The position numbers and the translations under genes are program-made. A stretch of DNA of 64,000 nucleotides from Sphingomonas arenae (GTDB lineage Bacteria > Pseudomonadota > Alphaproteobacteria > Sphingomonadales > Sphingomonadaceae): the NCBI RefSeq assembly GCF_016924655.1, contig NZ_JAFFJU010000003.1, positions 1 through 64,000 on the forward strand, in the 5' to 3' direction. Under the pieces are notes generated by a model, which was given only the letters and a program-made list of their open reading frames with translations, had not been told where the DNA came from and did no database searches. Shown one piece after another: positions 24,541 through 33,411 of this stretch (within the stretch, counting starts at the first letter, position 1; every line of letters starts with the position of its first letter).

Positions 24541-25446
24541 ATGACCATGGCTGACGCGGAAGGCCGCTGGGCGCTGATCGTCCACGGCGGCGCGAAAAAG
24601 ATCGAACCGGGCGAGGAGCAGGCGAACCGGGAGGGTGTGATCCAGGCGGCGGAGGCCGGCCGGTCCGTACTGGCCAATGGCGGTTCAGCGGTCGAGGCGG
24701 TGGAGGCCGCGATCAAGGTGCTGGAGGACCTGCCGGTGTTCAACGCCGGGCGCGGGTCCGTGCTGAATGCCGTCGGATGGGTCGAGATGTGTTCCGGAAT
24801 CATGGATGGAGGCGATCGAAGTGTCGGCGCCGTCGCGGCGCTCCGGGACGTGCGGCACCCGATCGAGGTGGCACGGCTGCTGCTGCCCGAGCGCGAGGTT
24901 CTGCTGGCCGGTGAGGGCGCGCGGATGTTTGCGCAAGAACGCGGCGTTGAGCTCGCTTCCGACGAGCAGCTCAAGGCGGAAGAGCCTTACGGGTCCGAGC
25001 AGGAGCATGACACCGTCGGCGCAGTGGCGATCGACCAGCTGGGGCGGATTGCCGCGGGGACGTCGACCGGCGGGCTCGACGGAACGAAGGCGGGTCGGGT
25101 GGGCGACAGTCCGCTTCCTGGCTGCGGTTATTACGCCGACGATCGCATTGGCGGAGTCGCGCTGTCTGGCGACGGTGAGACCATCACGCGCCTGACGATC
25201 GCCTCGGCGATCATGGGCCGCCTGGAGGCTGGCGAGCAGCCGGATGCTGCCATCGCGGCCGCCGTTGCCGAGCTGCCGGAGGTCGGCGGCGCCGATGCCG
25301 ACGCGGGTGCAATCGCGATCACGCACGATGGCCGGATCGGCTGGCACCACAACAGTCCCGATTTTGCGGTGGCCCTGATCGACAGCAGCATGAACGGGCC
25401 GCGCGCATGGCTGCGAAAGACGAAAGACAAGGACCAGCATGACTGA
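24541..25446 (+). CDS. iaaA: Plant-type isoaspartyl peptidase/asparaginase
   Basis: 301 aa, Ntn-hydrolase that self-cleaves before the catalytic threonine, here T158 in EQEHDTVGAVA. Other family marks: ALIVHGGAKK at the N-terminus, FNAGRGSVLN, and the substrate loop GTSTGGLDGTKAGRVGDSPLPG. In this operon its expected substrate is beta-Asp-Arg, the dipeptide released by cyanophycinase, giving free Asp and Arg. It starts 1 nt after cphA and overlaps cphB by 8 nt. Confidence 0.93.
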   Translation: MTMADAEGRWALIVHGGAKKIEPGEEQANREGVIQAAEAGRSVLANGGSAVEAVEAAIKVLEDLPVFNAGRGSVLNAVGWVEMCSGIMDGGDRSVGAVAALRDVRHPIEVARLLLPEREVLLAGEGARMFAQERGVELASDEQLKAEEPYGSEQEHDTVGAVAIDQLGRIAAGTSTGGLDGTKAGRVGDSPLPGCGYYADDRIGGVALSGDGETITRLTIASAIMGRLEAGEQPDAAIAAAVAELPEVGGADADAGAIAITHDGRIGWHHNSPDFAVALIDSSMNGPRAWLRKTKDKDQHD

Positions 25447-26260
25447 GGAACGGCGTCGCGGCACCCTGATCATCATCGGCGGCCATGAGGAGCGCAGCCC
25501 GTCGTCCGACCGCGCGATCCTGCGTGAGGTTGCCGGACGGGTGAAGGGCGGCAAGCTGGTCCTGGCCACGGTCGCAAGCCACCGGCCCGAAGGCTATTTC
25601 GACGAATATGAACGCGCGTTCCGCGACCTCGAAGTCGGTGAGTTGGTCGAGCTTTACGTCGAGAACCGTTCCGAGGCGGGCGACATCGAGAAGCTGAAGG
25701 TGCTGGACGACGCGTCGGGCGTGTTCTTCTCGGGTGGCGACCAGCTGCGGATCACCAGCCAGATCGGAGACAGCGGCATCGAAGCCAAGGTGCGAGCCCT
25801 GTTCGAGCGGGGCGGGGTGATCGCCGGGACCTCGGCGGGCGCGTCGGTCATGAGCGAGACCATGCTGGTGAAGGGCACCAGCAAGGAAACGCACCGGATC
25901 GGCGACCTCCACATGTCGCCCGGCCTGGGGCTCATCCGTGACGTCATCATCGACCAGCACTTCGCCGAGCGTGGACGCTTCGGTCGGCTGATCGGTGCCG
26001 TTGCCCACAATCCGCGCGTGCTGGGCCTCGGCATCGACGAGAACACGGCGGCGATCGTGGAAGGCGACCGGCTGAGCGTCATCGGCGCGGGAGCAGTGTA
26101 TGTGGTGGACGGCTCCACCGTGTCATACTCCAACCTTGCAGAAGCACGGTCGGAGGACACGCTGTCCATGCACGACGTGACCGTGCACGTGCTGGCGGGC
26201 GGCGACGGTTTCGACCTGCGAATCCGCCGGCCTTTCCCATGCCAGGCTACGAAAGAATAA
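25439..26260 (+). CDS. cphB: Cyanophycinase
   Basis: 273 aa, peptidase family S51. The nucleophile is S132 in AGTSAGAS (same position as described for the Synechocystis enzyme); FFSGGDQLR and GLGLIRDVIIDQHFAERGRF hold further active-site residues. An exopeptidase that releases beta-Asp-Arg from cyanophycin. ATG 25439 overlaps the iaaA gene by 8 nt, completing synthesis, polymer cleavage and dipeptide cleavage in one unit. No signal peptide, so the cytosolic (not secreted) form. Confidence 0.95.
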   Translation: MTEERRRGTLIIIGGHEERSPSSDRAILREVAGRVKGGKLVLATVASHRPEGYFDEYERAFRDLEVGELVELYVENRSEAGDIEKLKVLDDASGVFFSGGDQLRITSQIGDSGIEAKVRALFERGGVIAGTSAGASVMSETMLVKGTSKETHRIGDLHMSPGLGLIRDVIIDQHFAERGRFGRLIGAVAHNPRVLGLGIDENTAAIVEGDRLSVIGAGAVYVVDGSTVSYSNLAEARSEDTLSMHDVTVHVLAGGDGFDLRIRRPFPCQATKE

Positions 26261-26405
26261 CGACTTTCCGCTTCTTGGGGGCGCGGGACTCGAGCGCCCG
26301 ATAACCTAGTTGATGGGGCGACCAGCGGCTGAATGGTAAAACTCGAATCAGCAAGGCGGCACTCGCCAGATTGGCGGTGCCGGCCCGAGTTGACGGAGAG
26401 TTTGC

Positions 26406-26579
26406 GTGACGGATCTCAACTATCTCTTTCAACGACAGCAGCAGGAGCGGAGCTCGATCGCTGCCGCGACCCATCCCAACGCACGCGCCGCACACGAGCG
26501 GCTGGCCGCCCTTTATGAAGGCGAGATCCGGCGGATCACGAGCGGCAGGATCAACATCAAGTCGTCGACGCTCGATTGA
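26406..26579 (+). CDS. Small helical protein, 57 aa
   Basis: GTG 26406 follows GGAGAG by 5 nt. The product MTDLNYLFQRQQQERSSIAA continues with HPNARAAHERLAALYEGEIR: helical, amphipathic, with regularly spaced H-x-x-LA and Y residues. The pattern (YLF-RQQ-ER then AH-LA-Y) is shared with the 48-aa protein at 54145-54291 and the C-terminal half of the protein at 26611-26829, and I recall similar short proteins in sphingomonads. Function unknown. Confidence 0.7.
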   Translation: MTDLNYLFQRQQQERSSIAAATHPNARAAHERLAALYEGEIRRITSGRINIKSSTLD

Positions 26580-26610
26580 GCAGCGACGGACCGACGCAGG
26601 AAGACCGGCC

Positions 26611-26829
26611 TTGGAAAGTCGACCAACGCCCAGCGCGACACAGCAGCACCACGCCCGGCATGATCCCTTTGAACCGGATGGGGATTACTTCAGTCGGCGC
26701 TCACGGGAAGAGAATGCCGCCGCCGAGCATGCCAGCTGCCCACAAAGCCGAACGGCGCATCTGGAGCTGGCGAGCCGCTATGCCCTCCTGGCGGCAGCGA
26801 TCAGGGAAGCGAGCGGGAAGCTCGGTTAG
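26611..26829 (+). CDS. Small helical protein related to the preceding one, start uncertain
   Basis: The C-terminal 50 residues, DYFSRRSREENAAAEHASCP followed by RTAHLELASRYALLAAAI, share the DYF-RR-EE-AAE and H-ELA-RY pattern with the 57-aa protein just upstream. TTG 26611 has AGGAAG seven bases before it and is the best visible start; the open frame to 26515 overlaps the upstream gene. Probably a tandem paralogue. Function unknown. Confidence 0.5.
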   Translation: MESRPTPSATQQHHARHDPFEPDGDYFSRRSREENAAAEHASCPQSRTAHLELASRYALLAAAIREASGKLG

Positions 26830-26894
26830 GCGCGGCAGTGGTCAGCCATTTTCGCGGCTGAACATGGCGGAAAGACTGGTTTTTCAGAAGGGAG

Positions 26895-26968
26895 TGGAGG
26901 CCCGAGCCGGAATCGAACCGGCGTGCAAGGATTTGCAGTCCTCTGCGTAACCACTCCGCCATCGGGCC
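26895..26968 (-). tRNA. tRNA-Cys (GCA)
   Basis: Reverse complement begins GGCCCGATGGCGGAGTGG and ends CCGGCTCGGGCCTCCA. Acceptor GGCCCGA/TCGGGCC, anticodon arm GAGGA-CTGCAAA-TCCTT with anticodon GCA, T-loop TTCGATT, encoded CCA. 74 nt. Confidence 0.97.
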
Positions 26969-27028
26969 GAGGCGGCGGATTTGTGCGGGTTGGGGGATGG
27001 TGTCAACCGCGCCGCGCACTTTTTCGGA

Positions 27029-28336
27029 TCAGAACGGGAAGAAGGCCTGGATGGCGAACACCGCCACGACCCAGGTCACGAGGTTCAGGGGAATGCCGAC
27101 CCGAACGAAGTCCATGTAGTTGTACCGGCCCATGCGGTAGACAATCACGTTGGTCTGGTAGCCGAACGGAGTGGCGAAGGCTGCGCTTCCGGCAATCATC
27201 ACGGCGACGAGGAATGGGCGGGGACTGACGCTGAGCGCCTCGGCGAACGAGACGGCGATGGGCGTGAAGAGCACCGCCACCGTGGCATTGGACAGGATCT
27301 CGGTCGCGAAGAGTGTTGCGCCGTAGATGACGATCAGGGCGATGAGCGGGTTCACACCGTCCAGAGAGCCGATGAGCAGGTCGGTCGCCGCCTTGGCGAG
27401 GCCGGTCTCCTCGAGGGCAATGCCGAGGACGACCATGCCCGCGATGAGCATCAGCACGTCGGGGCGGAGGCCCTGATACGCCTCGTCCGCGGTGATGACC
27501 CGCAGGACGATGAGCAGCACGGCGCCGGCGAATGCGGTGGCGGCGATGGGGGCCACGCCCCAGGCGGCCGCGGCCACGACGGAGACGAACACCAGCAGCG
27601 AGGCGACCGCCTTGACGGGGCGCAGCGGCTTTTCCTTCGCGAAGGCAAGCGCGGTCCCGATCTGGCCGCCGGCAAGCCCCGGCTCCTGGTCATCGGACTT
27701 GTCGGCCGGCGCGCCCAGGCTGGCTTCGCCCCGGACGAGATAGCGGCTGAAGAGCAGGAGGTAGAGCCCGCCGGCCAGCGCGACGAGGACGCCGACCGGG
27801 GTGATCTCGAACAACGTGAAGCGGGGTTGGCCGGCGACGGACGCCATGTCGTTGACGAGCAGGTTGGTCGAAGTGCCGATCAGCGTGCAGCATCCGCCCA
27901 GGACCGCCGCGTAGGACAGGGGAATGAGGAAGCGCTTGGCCGACATGCCGAGCGAGTCCGCGACGTCGCGCACGACGGGGGCGGCGAGGACCACGATGGG
28001 CGTGTTGTTGAGAAAGGCGGAGGCGGCGCCGCACAGACCGATCATGACCCAGAGGCCGGCCCGGCCGATCCGCTGACAGAGCCGCTTCAACCGCTCGATG
28101 GCCGCGTCCAGCAGCCCGGACAGCTCCATTGCGTAGGCGATCACGAACAGGGAGGCGAGCGCAATGATGGCCGGGCTGGCAAAGGCGCTCTGCACCTCGA
28201 TCGGCCGAACGACGCCGGTGATCAGCAGCAGCGCGGCTCCGGTGAGGGCAACCACGTCCGATCTTGCCCGATCCCATATCAGGGCGGCGACCACCCCTCC
28301 GAGCACAAGGAGAGTGAGGATCTGGCTGGCCGTCAT
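27029..28336 (-). CDS. SLC13/DASS family permease
   Basis: 435 aa, about 10-12 transmembrane helices in two repeats. Diagnostic segments: SAFLNNTPIVVLAAP (the NNTP-type cation/substrate loop), GCCTLIGTSTNLLVND, and near the C-terminus LSNATVAVLFTPIAVSFAEA. A soluble loop around residues 205-235 is charged. The family moves dicarboxylates, sulfate or similar anions with Na+ or H+. No TrkA-C regulatory domains are present, unlike many longer relatives. Substrate not deducible; the gene stands alone on its strand. Confidence 0.85.
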   Translation of the reverse strand: MTASQILTLLVLGGVVAALIWDRARSDVVALTGAALLLITGVVRPIEVQSAFASPAIIALASLFVIAYAMELSGLLDAAIERLKRLCQRIGRAGLWVMIGLCGAASAFLNNTPIVVLAAPVVRDVADSLGMSAKRFLIPLSYAAVLGGCCTLIGTSTNLLVNDMASVAGQPRFTLFEITPVGVLVALAGGLYLLLFSRYLVRGEASLGAPADKSDDQEPGLAGGQIGTALAFAKEKPLRPVKAVASLLVFVSVVAAAAWGVAPIAATAFAGAVLLIVLRVITADEAYQGLRPDVLMLIAGMVVLGIALEETGLAKAATDLLIGSLDGVNPLIALIVIYGATLFATEILSNATVAVLFTPIAVSFAEALSVSPRPFLVAVMIAGSAAFATPFGYQTNVIVYRMGRYNYMDFVRVGIPLNLVTWVVAVFAIQAFFPF

Positions 28337-28426
28337 CTTGTGCCCATCGCTCCACCTCCGTAGCGTCGGGCCAACGCTCGCTAAGGCGGGTCGGACCCAC
28401 TTGCGAGGCTATGGCGTTCGTAGACC

Positions 28427-29245
28427 ATGACACCTGAGCGGCACATCATGGCGGTCAGCCTTGTGGCGCTGCTGGTCGCCTGCAGCAGGCAGTCGAGCGC
28501 GCCGCCCGCGCAAGATTCGACGGAGAATGCGGCGGCAGAGGTCGGTGCGCCCCCTGTGTTGCCGACGATCGCGCAACCGCTGAACCGCCGTGACATCCTG
28601 CTGGCCGTTGCCGAGGCCGCCAGCGACTTCAGCCTGGGCCGCGACGATGCGGCGCGGCAGCGGGAGCTGGACGGCAAGCCGTTCTCGTTCCGCATCCGCC
28701 TATGCGAACGTTCCGGCGGGAGCCTGAGGTCTTCCTTCGATCCGGACACCCGCGTGCTGCGGGTGAAGGTCCGGCCGGACCTGGCCCGCGCTGCCGAGGT
28801 CGCGCCGTCACAAGCTTCAGCGCGCGAAGAATCGCCGACGGTGGAGGGCTTCTGGGTGCCGCGACCGTGGCTGCTGGAGCCCGGTTGTCCGATAGGCAAT
28901 GCTCCTTTGCCGGTCCAAGAACAGCCTTCGTCGGCGCCGGAAGAGCCTGCGCAGGCCGGTGGCCGAGTGGGGATCGCTCACGCAGTCGGTGAGCCCGGGG
29001 CGCGGTCTGTCCAGCGGGGCGAGCGGGCTTACGAGATCACGAAGACGCTGCCGGAGGGCACAGTGCCCGGCCCGGTCGACCTGGTCCTGCAGGGCCGGCT
29101 GAAGGGCGATCCCGGGCGCAAGGTGATCCGCTGCGAGGCGGCGCCTGTGGACCGGGCGCCCACCTGCATCGTGTCGGCACTGATCGACCGGGTGCGGCTG
29201 GAAAACCAGGCGGGCGAACTGCTCGGCGAGTGGAGCGAAGGCTAG
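28427..29245 (+). CDS. Hypothetical lipoprotein
   Basis: 272 aa. The N-terminus MTPERHIMAVSLVALLVACS contains a lipobox (LLVAC); starting at the second Met (28448) would give a more usual signal length. After a Ser/Ala/Pro-rich linker comes a region with LAVAEAASDFSLGRDDAARQ and two Cys-containing beta segments (RLCERSGGS; VIRCEAAP...PTCIVS) that may form disulfides in the periplasm. The stop overlaps the convergent DUF202 gene by 4 nt. Family not recognised. Confidence 0.72.
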   Translation: MTPERHIMAVSLVALLVACSRQSSAPPAQDSTENAAAEVGAPPVLPTIAQPLNRRDILLAVAEAASDFSLGRDDAARQRELDGKPFSFRIRLCERSGGSLRSSFDPDTRVLRVKVRPDLARAAEVAPSQASAREESPTVEGFWVPRPWLLEPGCPIGNAPLPVQEQPSSAPEEPAQAGGRVGIAHAVGEPGARSVQRGERAYEITKTLPEGTVPGPVDLVLQGRLKGDPGRKVIRCEAAPVDRAPTCIVSALIDRVRLENQAGELLGEWSEG

Positions 29246-29613
29246 GGCGCCGCCCGGATCGGCACGATCCAGATCGCTGCGGTGAGAGCCAGCGCGCCGA
29301 GCGTGATCAGCAACGTGAACAGGCGCAGGTTCATGGTCCTGGCGGTGACCACCACGTGCGAACTGAGGCGGCTCAGCACCGCGGCGGCCCGCCGTTCGGC
29401 AAGTACGATCACCAGCACCGCCACCAGCAGAAAGCCGGTGGCGATCGCTCGCGGCACCCACGCCGGCTGCATGGCGGGGAACAGGCCCTGGAAGCCCACG
29501 CCGATCGCGACGCAGCCGAGGCTGGTCCGCATCCAGCTGGCAAAGGTCCGCTCGTTCGCGAGGATCGTTCGATCCTCCGCCAGATCTTCGCGGTTCGGGT
29601 GCTCGTCGCTCAT
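29242..29613 (-). CDS. DUF202 (YidH-like) small membrane protein
   Basis: 123 aa. N-terminal amphipathic stretch DRTILANERTFASWMRTSLG is the DUF202 signature, followed by three transmembrane helices (about residues 35-55, 60-75, 97-117). Function unknown; inner membrane. The 3' end overlaps the lipoprotein gene at 28427-29245 by 4 nt, convergently. Confidence 0.85.
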   Translation of the reverse strand: MSDEHPNREDLAEDRTILANERTFASWMRTSLGCVAIGVGFQGLFPAMQPAWVPRAIATGFLLVAVLVIVLAERRAAAVLSRLSSHVVVTARTMNLRLFTLLITLGALALTAAIWIVPIRAAP

Positions 29614-29670
29614 CGGTCCGGACCGACAACGCCGGGGGCGTGGATCGGTTCGGACGCGATGGGCTGGCTC

Positions 29671-32535
29671 CTAGCGCTTGGCCTCCGGCACGACGGTGAT
29701 CCGGTAGGCGGTGTCGGCCGACAGATACTTGCGCGCCACCTGCTGGAGATCGGCCGGAGTGACGGACTGGTAGTCGCGCAGCTGGGTCTGGGTCGCGGCG
29801 AGCACGCGTGGGTCGGTCTGGATGTTGCCGAGCTGGTTGAGCCACCAGGCGTTCGTTGTCCGGTCACGCTGGATCTTCTCCACCGTCGGCTTCATCGCGC
29901 GCTGGAGTTCATCTGTGGAGACCGGCTTGGTGCGAAGATCGTCGGCGATGGCCTGTGCGTCCTTGAGGAACTTGGCCAGCGCCTCGGGCGGAGCCTCGAC
30001 CACCCCGAAGAAGTAGCCGTAGCCGGGGAAGACGTCGGAGGCGCTGTGGGCCGAAGAGGGCGAGTAGCTGACGCCTTCTTCTTCGCGGATCTTCTCGGTC
30101 AGCCGCAGCTGGAATACCGCCGCGAGCGCGTTCAGGTGCCTCGCCTGCACGGTGTCCGAGTAGAAGTCCCGGGTCGGCCAGGCGACGAACGCCAGCCCCT
30201 GGTCGGCGCGGCCCTTGTGTGTGAGGACAACGGGCTCCTTCGTCGGCTTGGGGAAGGCGAGCGCGCCGGGCTTTGCGGCCGGCGCCAAACGGCTCGGCAG
30301 GGTCCCGAAGGTCGCCGCGGTCTGGCGAATGGCCTCGTCCACCGTGGTGTCGCCGACGACGGTGACTTCGATGGGGTCGCGGGAGAGCGGAGCCTCGACC
30401 AGGCCGCGTGCGTCCTGGATGGTGCTGGCGGCAACCTGCTCGGCGGTCGGAGTCTTCCATCGCGCGTCGCCGGACCGGAGCAGGGCTTCGCTGTCGCGGG
30501 CAAACACCCCGCCGGGTGTGGAGTCCAGCTGGCTGAGGATCGAGGGGAAGACGCCCTTGAGGCGATCGTAGCCCGTCGGCTGCCAGCCGGGTTCGGCCAG
30601 ATAGGCGCCGAGGACCTGCATCTGAGTGGCGAAGTCCTCGGGGCGGGTCTGGCCGGCAAGCACGAACGAGTCGTCGTCGACGCCGAAGCCCGCGCCATAG
30701 GTCTTGCCGGTCAGCGCCTGGCTCATGTCCTCGGCGCTGATCTTCTTGAGGCCACCGAGCGTGAAGGCGCCTTGGCCGAGCAGCCCCACCAGCGGTGCCT
30801 GAGGGGAAGAGAGGTCGAGCCGGCCGTCGCCGACCCGGACCGCGACGCGGATCTCATCCTTGGCGAAGTTCGTCGGCTTGACCGTGAGACGAACGCCGTT
30901 GGCGAAGGTCACGGCCGTGGCGCCGACCTCCGGAATCTCACGCCGCTCGGTGACCCGGCCCGGGGTGCCGAAGCTGGTGTAGGGCCAGGCGACCGCTTGC
31001 TGCGTGGCCGGAGGGGTGACGGCAACCCGGGTGGACCCCTGATAGGCCGCGAGCACAGCCTGGGTGTCGCCCTGGACCGGGGTCGGCGACGACACGCTGA
31101 CCAGCGGGCCAGAGCCGGTGAACAGCGGCTTGATCGCCGCGTTGACCCGGGCGGCCGTTAGTCCTTTCGTGACTTCGTCGAACAGGGCGAGCCGGGCTTC
31201 GGGGCTGAGCACCGTGCGGTCTTCGACCACGGCGTTGACGATCCCTTGCGCGAGCTGTGGGGAGGGGCGGGTGTTGGCGCCGGCGACGGTCTGAACAAGG
31301 GCGGTGCGCTGCTGTGCGATCTCGCGGTCGAGCTCGGGCTGGGTCACGCCATGCTGCAGCAGGCGCCGCTGCTCCTGATCGATCGATTCGAGCGCCTTCT
31401 GCCACCCGCCGGGCTGGGCGACGGCGAAGACCTGCGTGAAGTCGGCTGTGTCGGCGATCTGCGACTCCACGCCCTGTGCGAAGATGAAGGGAGCGGGCTT
31501 CTGGGTGGAGGCGATCCGTTCCAGGCGGCGGTTGAGGACCGAGAGGCCGAGGCTCTCCACCATGTCGCGGGTGCGCCGGGCGCGGCTGTCGGGGGTGAGG
31601 TCGGCCGGGCGGACCCAGGCGATCGAGACCTGGGTGGGAGCTGCCGGATCGATGAAGGTGTTGGCCTCCATGCCGCGCTGGCGCGGCTTGCCCTGGTCCG
31701 CGGCGGCACCGGCCTTGCCCTGACCCTTCCAGTCGCCGAACAGCTGGCGAATCTTGGTTTCCATCTGCGCGACGTCGAAGTCGCCGATGGCGACCAGGGT
31801 GGCGTTCTCCGGCCGGTAATAGGCGTTGTAGAACTCGACGAAGCGCTCCCGGGGAGCGGTCCTGATGACCTCCGTCGAGCCGATCGGCAGGCGATTGGGC
31901 AGCAGTTGATCCGGATACATGAACGCGAATTCGTCGATGATCTGGCGCAACTGCGGGGTCGCGCGGGTGCGCTCCTCGGCGAGGACGATGCCGCGCTCGG
32001 CGTCGATCGCCTTGGGGTCGAGCGTCGCCCGGTCGGCGACCTCACGCAGCAGGAACAGCGCGGTGTCGACGGTGTCCGCGTCCGTCTCGGGCAGGTCGAG
32101 CATGTAGACGGTGTTGTCGAAGCCGGTGCTGGCGTTGGTGTCGGGGCCGAACTTCAGGCCGTGCCGCTCCAGCCGCTTCACGAACTCGCCCTCCGGCACG
32201 TTCTCGGTTCCGTTCAAGACCATATGCTCGAGGAAGTGAGCGAGACCGCGCTGGTTCTCGGCCTCGTTCAGGGAGCCGGCGTCGATCAGCAGGCGCAGGG
32301 ATGCTTCTCCCGGCGGGGTGGCATTCTTGCGGATGGCATAGCGCATGCCATTGGGAAGAACGCCGAAGCGGACGCTGGGGTCGGCCTGGAGGCCCGCTCC
32401 GACCTGCCACGCCGTCGCCTGCGTGGCAGCCGCGGCTGTGCTGCCCGGGAGGACCGCGGGCGGCCGAGCGAGCGATGGACCGGCCAGAGCAAGGGCGCAA
32501 GCGAGGGCGAGAGACGAAGCGGCAGGTCGGCGCAT
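29671..32535 (-). CDS. M16 family metallopeptidase (two-module, periplasmic)
   Basis: 954 aa, pitrilysin/insulinase family. Signal peptide MRRPAASSLALACALALA. The first M16 module has the inverted zinc motif H-x-x-E-H in GLAHFLEHMVLNGTENVPEG, with the distal ligand region near ERGIVLAEERT. A second, non-catalytic module occupies about residues 500-950. ATG 32535 is preferred to the frame start at 32661 because GGGGAAA precedes it and the signal peptide begins there. Similar two-module enzymes (PqqL type) degrade peptides in the periplasm. The gene is divergent from pcm. Confidence 0.92.
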   Translation of the reverse strand: MRRPAASSLALACALALAGPSLARPPAVLPGSTAAAATQATAWQVGAGLQADPSVRFGVLPNGMRYAIRKNATPPGEASLRLLIDAGSLNEAENQRGLAHFLEHMVLNGTENVPEGEFVKRLERHGLKFGPDTNASTGFDNTVYMLDLPETDADTVDTALFLLREVADRATLDPKAIDAERGIVLAEERTRATPQLRQIIDEFAFMYPDQLLPNRLPIGSTEVIRTAPRERFVEFYNAYYRPENATLVAIGDFDVAQMETKIRQLFGDWKGQGKAGAAADQGKPRQRGMEANTFIDPAAPTQVSIAWVRPADLTPDSRARRTRDMVESLGLSVLNRRLERIASTQKPAPFIFAQGVESQIADTADFTQVFAVAQPGGWQKALESIDQEQRRLLQHGVTQPELDREIAQQRTALVQTVAGANTRPSPQLAQGIVNAVVEDRTVLSPEARLALFDEVTKGLTAARVNAAIKPLFTGSGPLVSVSSPTPVQGDTQAVLAAYQGSTRVAVTPPATQQAVAWPYTSFGTPGRVTERREIPEVGATAVTFANGVRLTVKPTNFAKDEIRVAVRVGDGRLDLSSPQAPLVGLLGQGAFTLGGLKKISAEDMSQALTGKTYGAGFGVDDDSFVLAGQTRPEDFATQMQVLGAYLAEPGWQPTGYDRLKGVFPSILSQLDSTPGGVFARDSEALLRSGDARWKTPTAEQVAASTIQDARGLVEAPLSRDPIEVTVVGDTTVDEAIRQTAATFGTLPSRLAPAAKPGALAFPKPTKEPVVLTHKGRADQGLAFVAWPTRDFYSDTVQARHLNALAAVFQLRLTEKIREEEGVSYSPSSAHSASDVFPGYGYFFGVVEAPPEALAKFLKDAQAIADDLRTKPVSTDELQRAMKPTVEKIQRDRTTNAWWLNQLGNIQTDPRVLAATQTQLRDYQSVTPADLQQVARKYLSADTAYRITVVPEAKR

Positions 32536-32765
32536 GAGATTTCCCCGAGGTTTGAACGATTTGGATGGCAGGACCGAGACGGCGAAGAAAGACCGGAATT
32601 GCGGGCTTTGCGCAAGCCTCGTCGAATGGCCAACTCGACATGCGGCCGTTCCGTTCGACAAACAGCCGACTGCTCGCTTGGCGGGAACGGGCGCAGCCGT
32701 CTAAAGGACAGTTGCGCACCTACTGTGTTATTGGCATAAGACAGCCGCACGAGACGAGGAACACG

Positions 32766-33398
32766 ATGGACTTTGCCGCCGCGCGTCGCGCGATGATCGA
32801 TAGCCAGCTTCGCCCGCAGGCTGTGACGGACCCGCTGGTGATCGCCGCCATGGCGAGCGTCCCGCGCGAGCAGTTCGTGGCGGCCGAGAGCCGCTCGCTG
32901 GCCTATATCGACCGCAACCTGCCGCTGGGCGGGGGGCGCGCGATGAGCCCGCCTGCAACCACCGGAAGGATGCTCACCGAACTCGCTCCCAGGCCGGGCG
33001 AACGGGCGCTCGTGGTGGGTGCGCTGACCGGCTACACGGCCGCCGTGCTGGCGGAGATGGGGCTGGAGGTGACCGCGCTGGAAAGCGACGGTGCCTTGTT
33101 CGGGCAGCTGTCCGCCGTTCCGGGGATCCGCGCCGAGCGGGGCGAGCTGGTGGACGGGGTTCCCGCGGGGGCACCCTACGAGGTCATCGTCATCGACGGG
33201 GCGGTCGAGATGATCCCGGAAGCCATCGTCGAGCAACTGGCGCCGGGCGGGCGGCTGGGCACATGCCTGTTCGAGGGCGGAGTTCAGCGGCTGGTCATCG
33301 GCCGGCGGACACAGCATGGCTTCGGGACCAAGTCCTTTGCGGATGCGGCGTCCCCGGCGCTGCCCGCCTTCTCTCGTCCGCGGGTCTTCACATTCTAG
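32766..33398 (+). CDS. pcm: Protein-L-isoaspartate O-methyltransferase-like protein
   Basis: 210 aa, SAM-dependent methyltransferase of the PCMT family: MDFAAARRAMIDSQLRPQAV, MASVPREQFV, the motif region GERALVVGALTGYTAAVLAE replacing the usual G-x-G-x-G loop, and YEVIVIDGAVEMIPE. In this divergent sphingomonad subtype the glycine loop reads VVGALTG, so activity should not be taken for granted. GAGGAA precedes ATG 32766. It lies 13 nt before tolC, a common gene order in this group. Confidence 0.85.
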   Translation: MDFAAARRAMIDSQLRPQAVTDPLVIAAMASVPREQFVAAESRSLAYIDRNLPLGGGRAMSPPATTGRMLTELAPRPGERALVVGALTGYTAAVLAEMGLEVTALESDGALFGQLSAVPGIRAERGELVDGVPAGAPYEVIVIDGAVEMIPEAIVEQLAPGGRLGTCLFEGGVQRLVIGRRTQHGFGTKSFADAASPALPAFSRPRVFTF

Positions 33399-33411
33399 GA
33401 GTCAGCCTCAC

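Noticed and set aside
26895-26968. tRNA-Cys as attachment site of an integrated element
   Set aside because: No integrase gene and no repeat of the tRNA 3' end were seen nearby; flanking genes look chromosomal.
26981-28363. Plus-strand open frame (460 codons) over the SLC13 permease
   Set aside because: Its product is Asp/Gly/His-rich without any fold signal, while the minus strand encodes a permease with clear NNTP and GTSTN motifs.
29230-31161. Plus-strand open frame (643 codons) over the M16 peptidase
   Set aside because: The M16 gene has signal peptide, zinc motif and ribosome binding site; the opposite frame has none.
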